A stretch of 30,439 nt of DNA from a virus, in the IMG/VR virus record IMGVR_UViG_3300012920_000161, positions 1 to 30,439 of that record; one strand, given 5' to 3'. The translations under genes were made by a program, and so were the position numbers. The notes under the pieces are model-generated. The model saw nothing but the letters and a program-made list of their open reading frames with translations, was not told the origin of the DNA and did not search any database. Positions 30,256 to 30,439 of the stretch are shown here, piece after piece (position 1 is the stretch's first letter; each line of letters opens with the position of its first letter).

Positions 30256-30439
30256 TTAGGAGATTTTTACTGAGTGCTTTTTTGGCTTCTCAGGTTCTAC
30301 CTTTGGAATCTCGATGGATAATAATCCATCTTTGAACGATGCCTTGATACTCTCCCCATCAAGAAGTTCTCCCAATTCAAACTGTCTTTTAAAAGAGGAA
30401 TGTTTTAATTCTCTACGAATTACTTTTGCTCCTCTATCA
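30256..30439 (-). CDS. Small heat-shock protein, Hsp20 family (C-terminal part)
   Basis: Partial: the gene enters from beyond the window's right end and about 61 codons are seen. The visible part has RRELKHSSFKRQFELGE, a gap, then ASFKDGLLSIEIPK, the final strand block of the alpha-crystallin domain (family signature G-L-L-x-I-x-I-P-K), and a Lys-rich tail (VEPEKPKKHSVKIS). Hsp20 proteins hold unfolding proteins in solution. They occur in many T4-like marine phages, where they are thought to help virion assembly or protect phage proteins. The length of the missing N-terminus is unknown. Confidence 0.88.
   Translation of the reverse strand, partial: DRGAKVIRRELKHSSFKRQFELGELLDGESIKASFKDGLLSIEIPKVEPEKPKKHSVKIS

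Noticed and set aside
1-30439. CRISPR arrays, insertion sequences, ordinary tRNAs
   Set aside because: No regularly spaced repeats, transposase motifs or cloverleaf sequences other than the tmRNA ends were noticed while reading. A tRNAscan or repeat search was not possible.

Overview
The window reads as part of an AT-rich, strictly lytic-looking genome of a T4-related contractile-tailed phage (myovirus). Every gene I can support lies on the minus strand, so transcription runs from high to low coordinates. Evidence for the assignment is a baseplate block with recognisable gp25 and gp6 proteins and a gp5/gpV-like hub, a gp55-type late sigma factor, and typical marine T4-like accessory genes (small heat-shock protein, peptide deformylase, 7-deazaguanine genes). 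No integrase, transposon, CRISPR array or ordinary tRNA was seen. The host cannot be fixed. A one-piece tmRNA whose tag probably begins Gly-Glu resembles what I recall of Bacteroidota tmRNAs, and marine cyanobacteria and alphaproteobacteria usually have two-piece tmRNA, so a Bacteroidota host is a reasonable but unproven guess.

Layout in the direction of transcription. (1) 30439-28182: end of an Hsp20 chaperone gene, a 56-aa orphan, a J-domain protein, a membrane/coiled-coil/acidic-tail protein and a small partner. (2) 28126-22217: early-type region of small zinc-binding, membrane and unknown proteins, an HNH-like/SF2 helicase fusion, and a peptide deformylase with an SEC-C tail. At least three strong TTGACA-N18-TATATT-type promoters drive it. 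Several genes under 60 codons fill the apparent gaps. (3) 22224-21826: a complete tmRNA gene, then an anchored 3D-domain protein. (4) 21220-14428: one promoter followed by eleven mostly overlapping genes: queD, queE, a small PnuC-like membrane protein, folE, a phosphoribosyltransferase, a second T-fold protein, a GT-B glycosyltransferase, a DpdA-like transglycosylase, an HD hydrolase, a small membrane protein and the late sigma factor. (5) 14364-101: late structural block: hub, gp25, gp6, a DNRLRE-like protein, a 1358-aa gp7-position protein with lectin-like domains, and three distal tail/virion proteins, two of them paralogous.

How the parts fit: FolE, QueD and QueE turn GTP into 7-carboxy-7-deazaguanine, and DpdA is expected to swap a 7-deazaguanine base into phage DNA. 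The extra T-fold protein, phosphoribosyltransferase, glycosyltransferase and HD hydrolase in the same unit suggest precursor supply or further decoration. QueC is not in the window. Because the late sigma gene ends this operon, DNA modification and the switch to late transcription may be co-timed. The tmRNA could rescue ribosomes stalled on phage mRNAs, but with an unusually long tag of about 36 residues.
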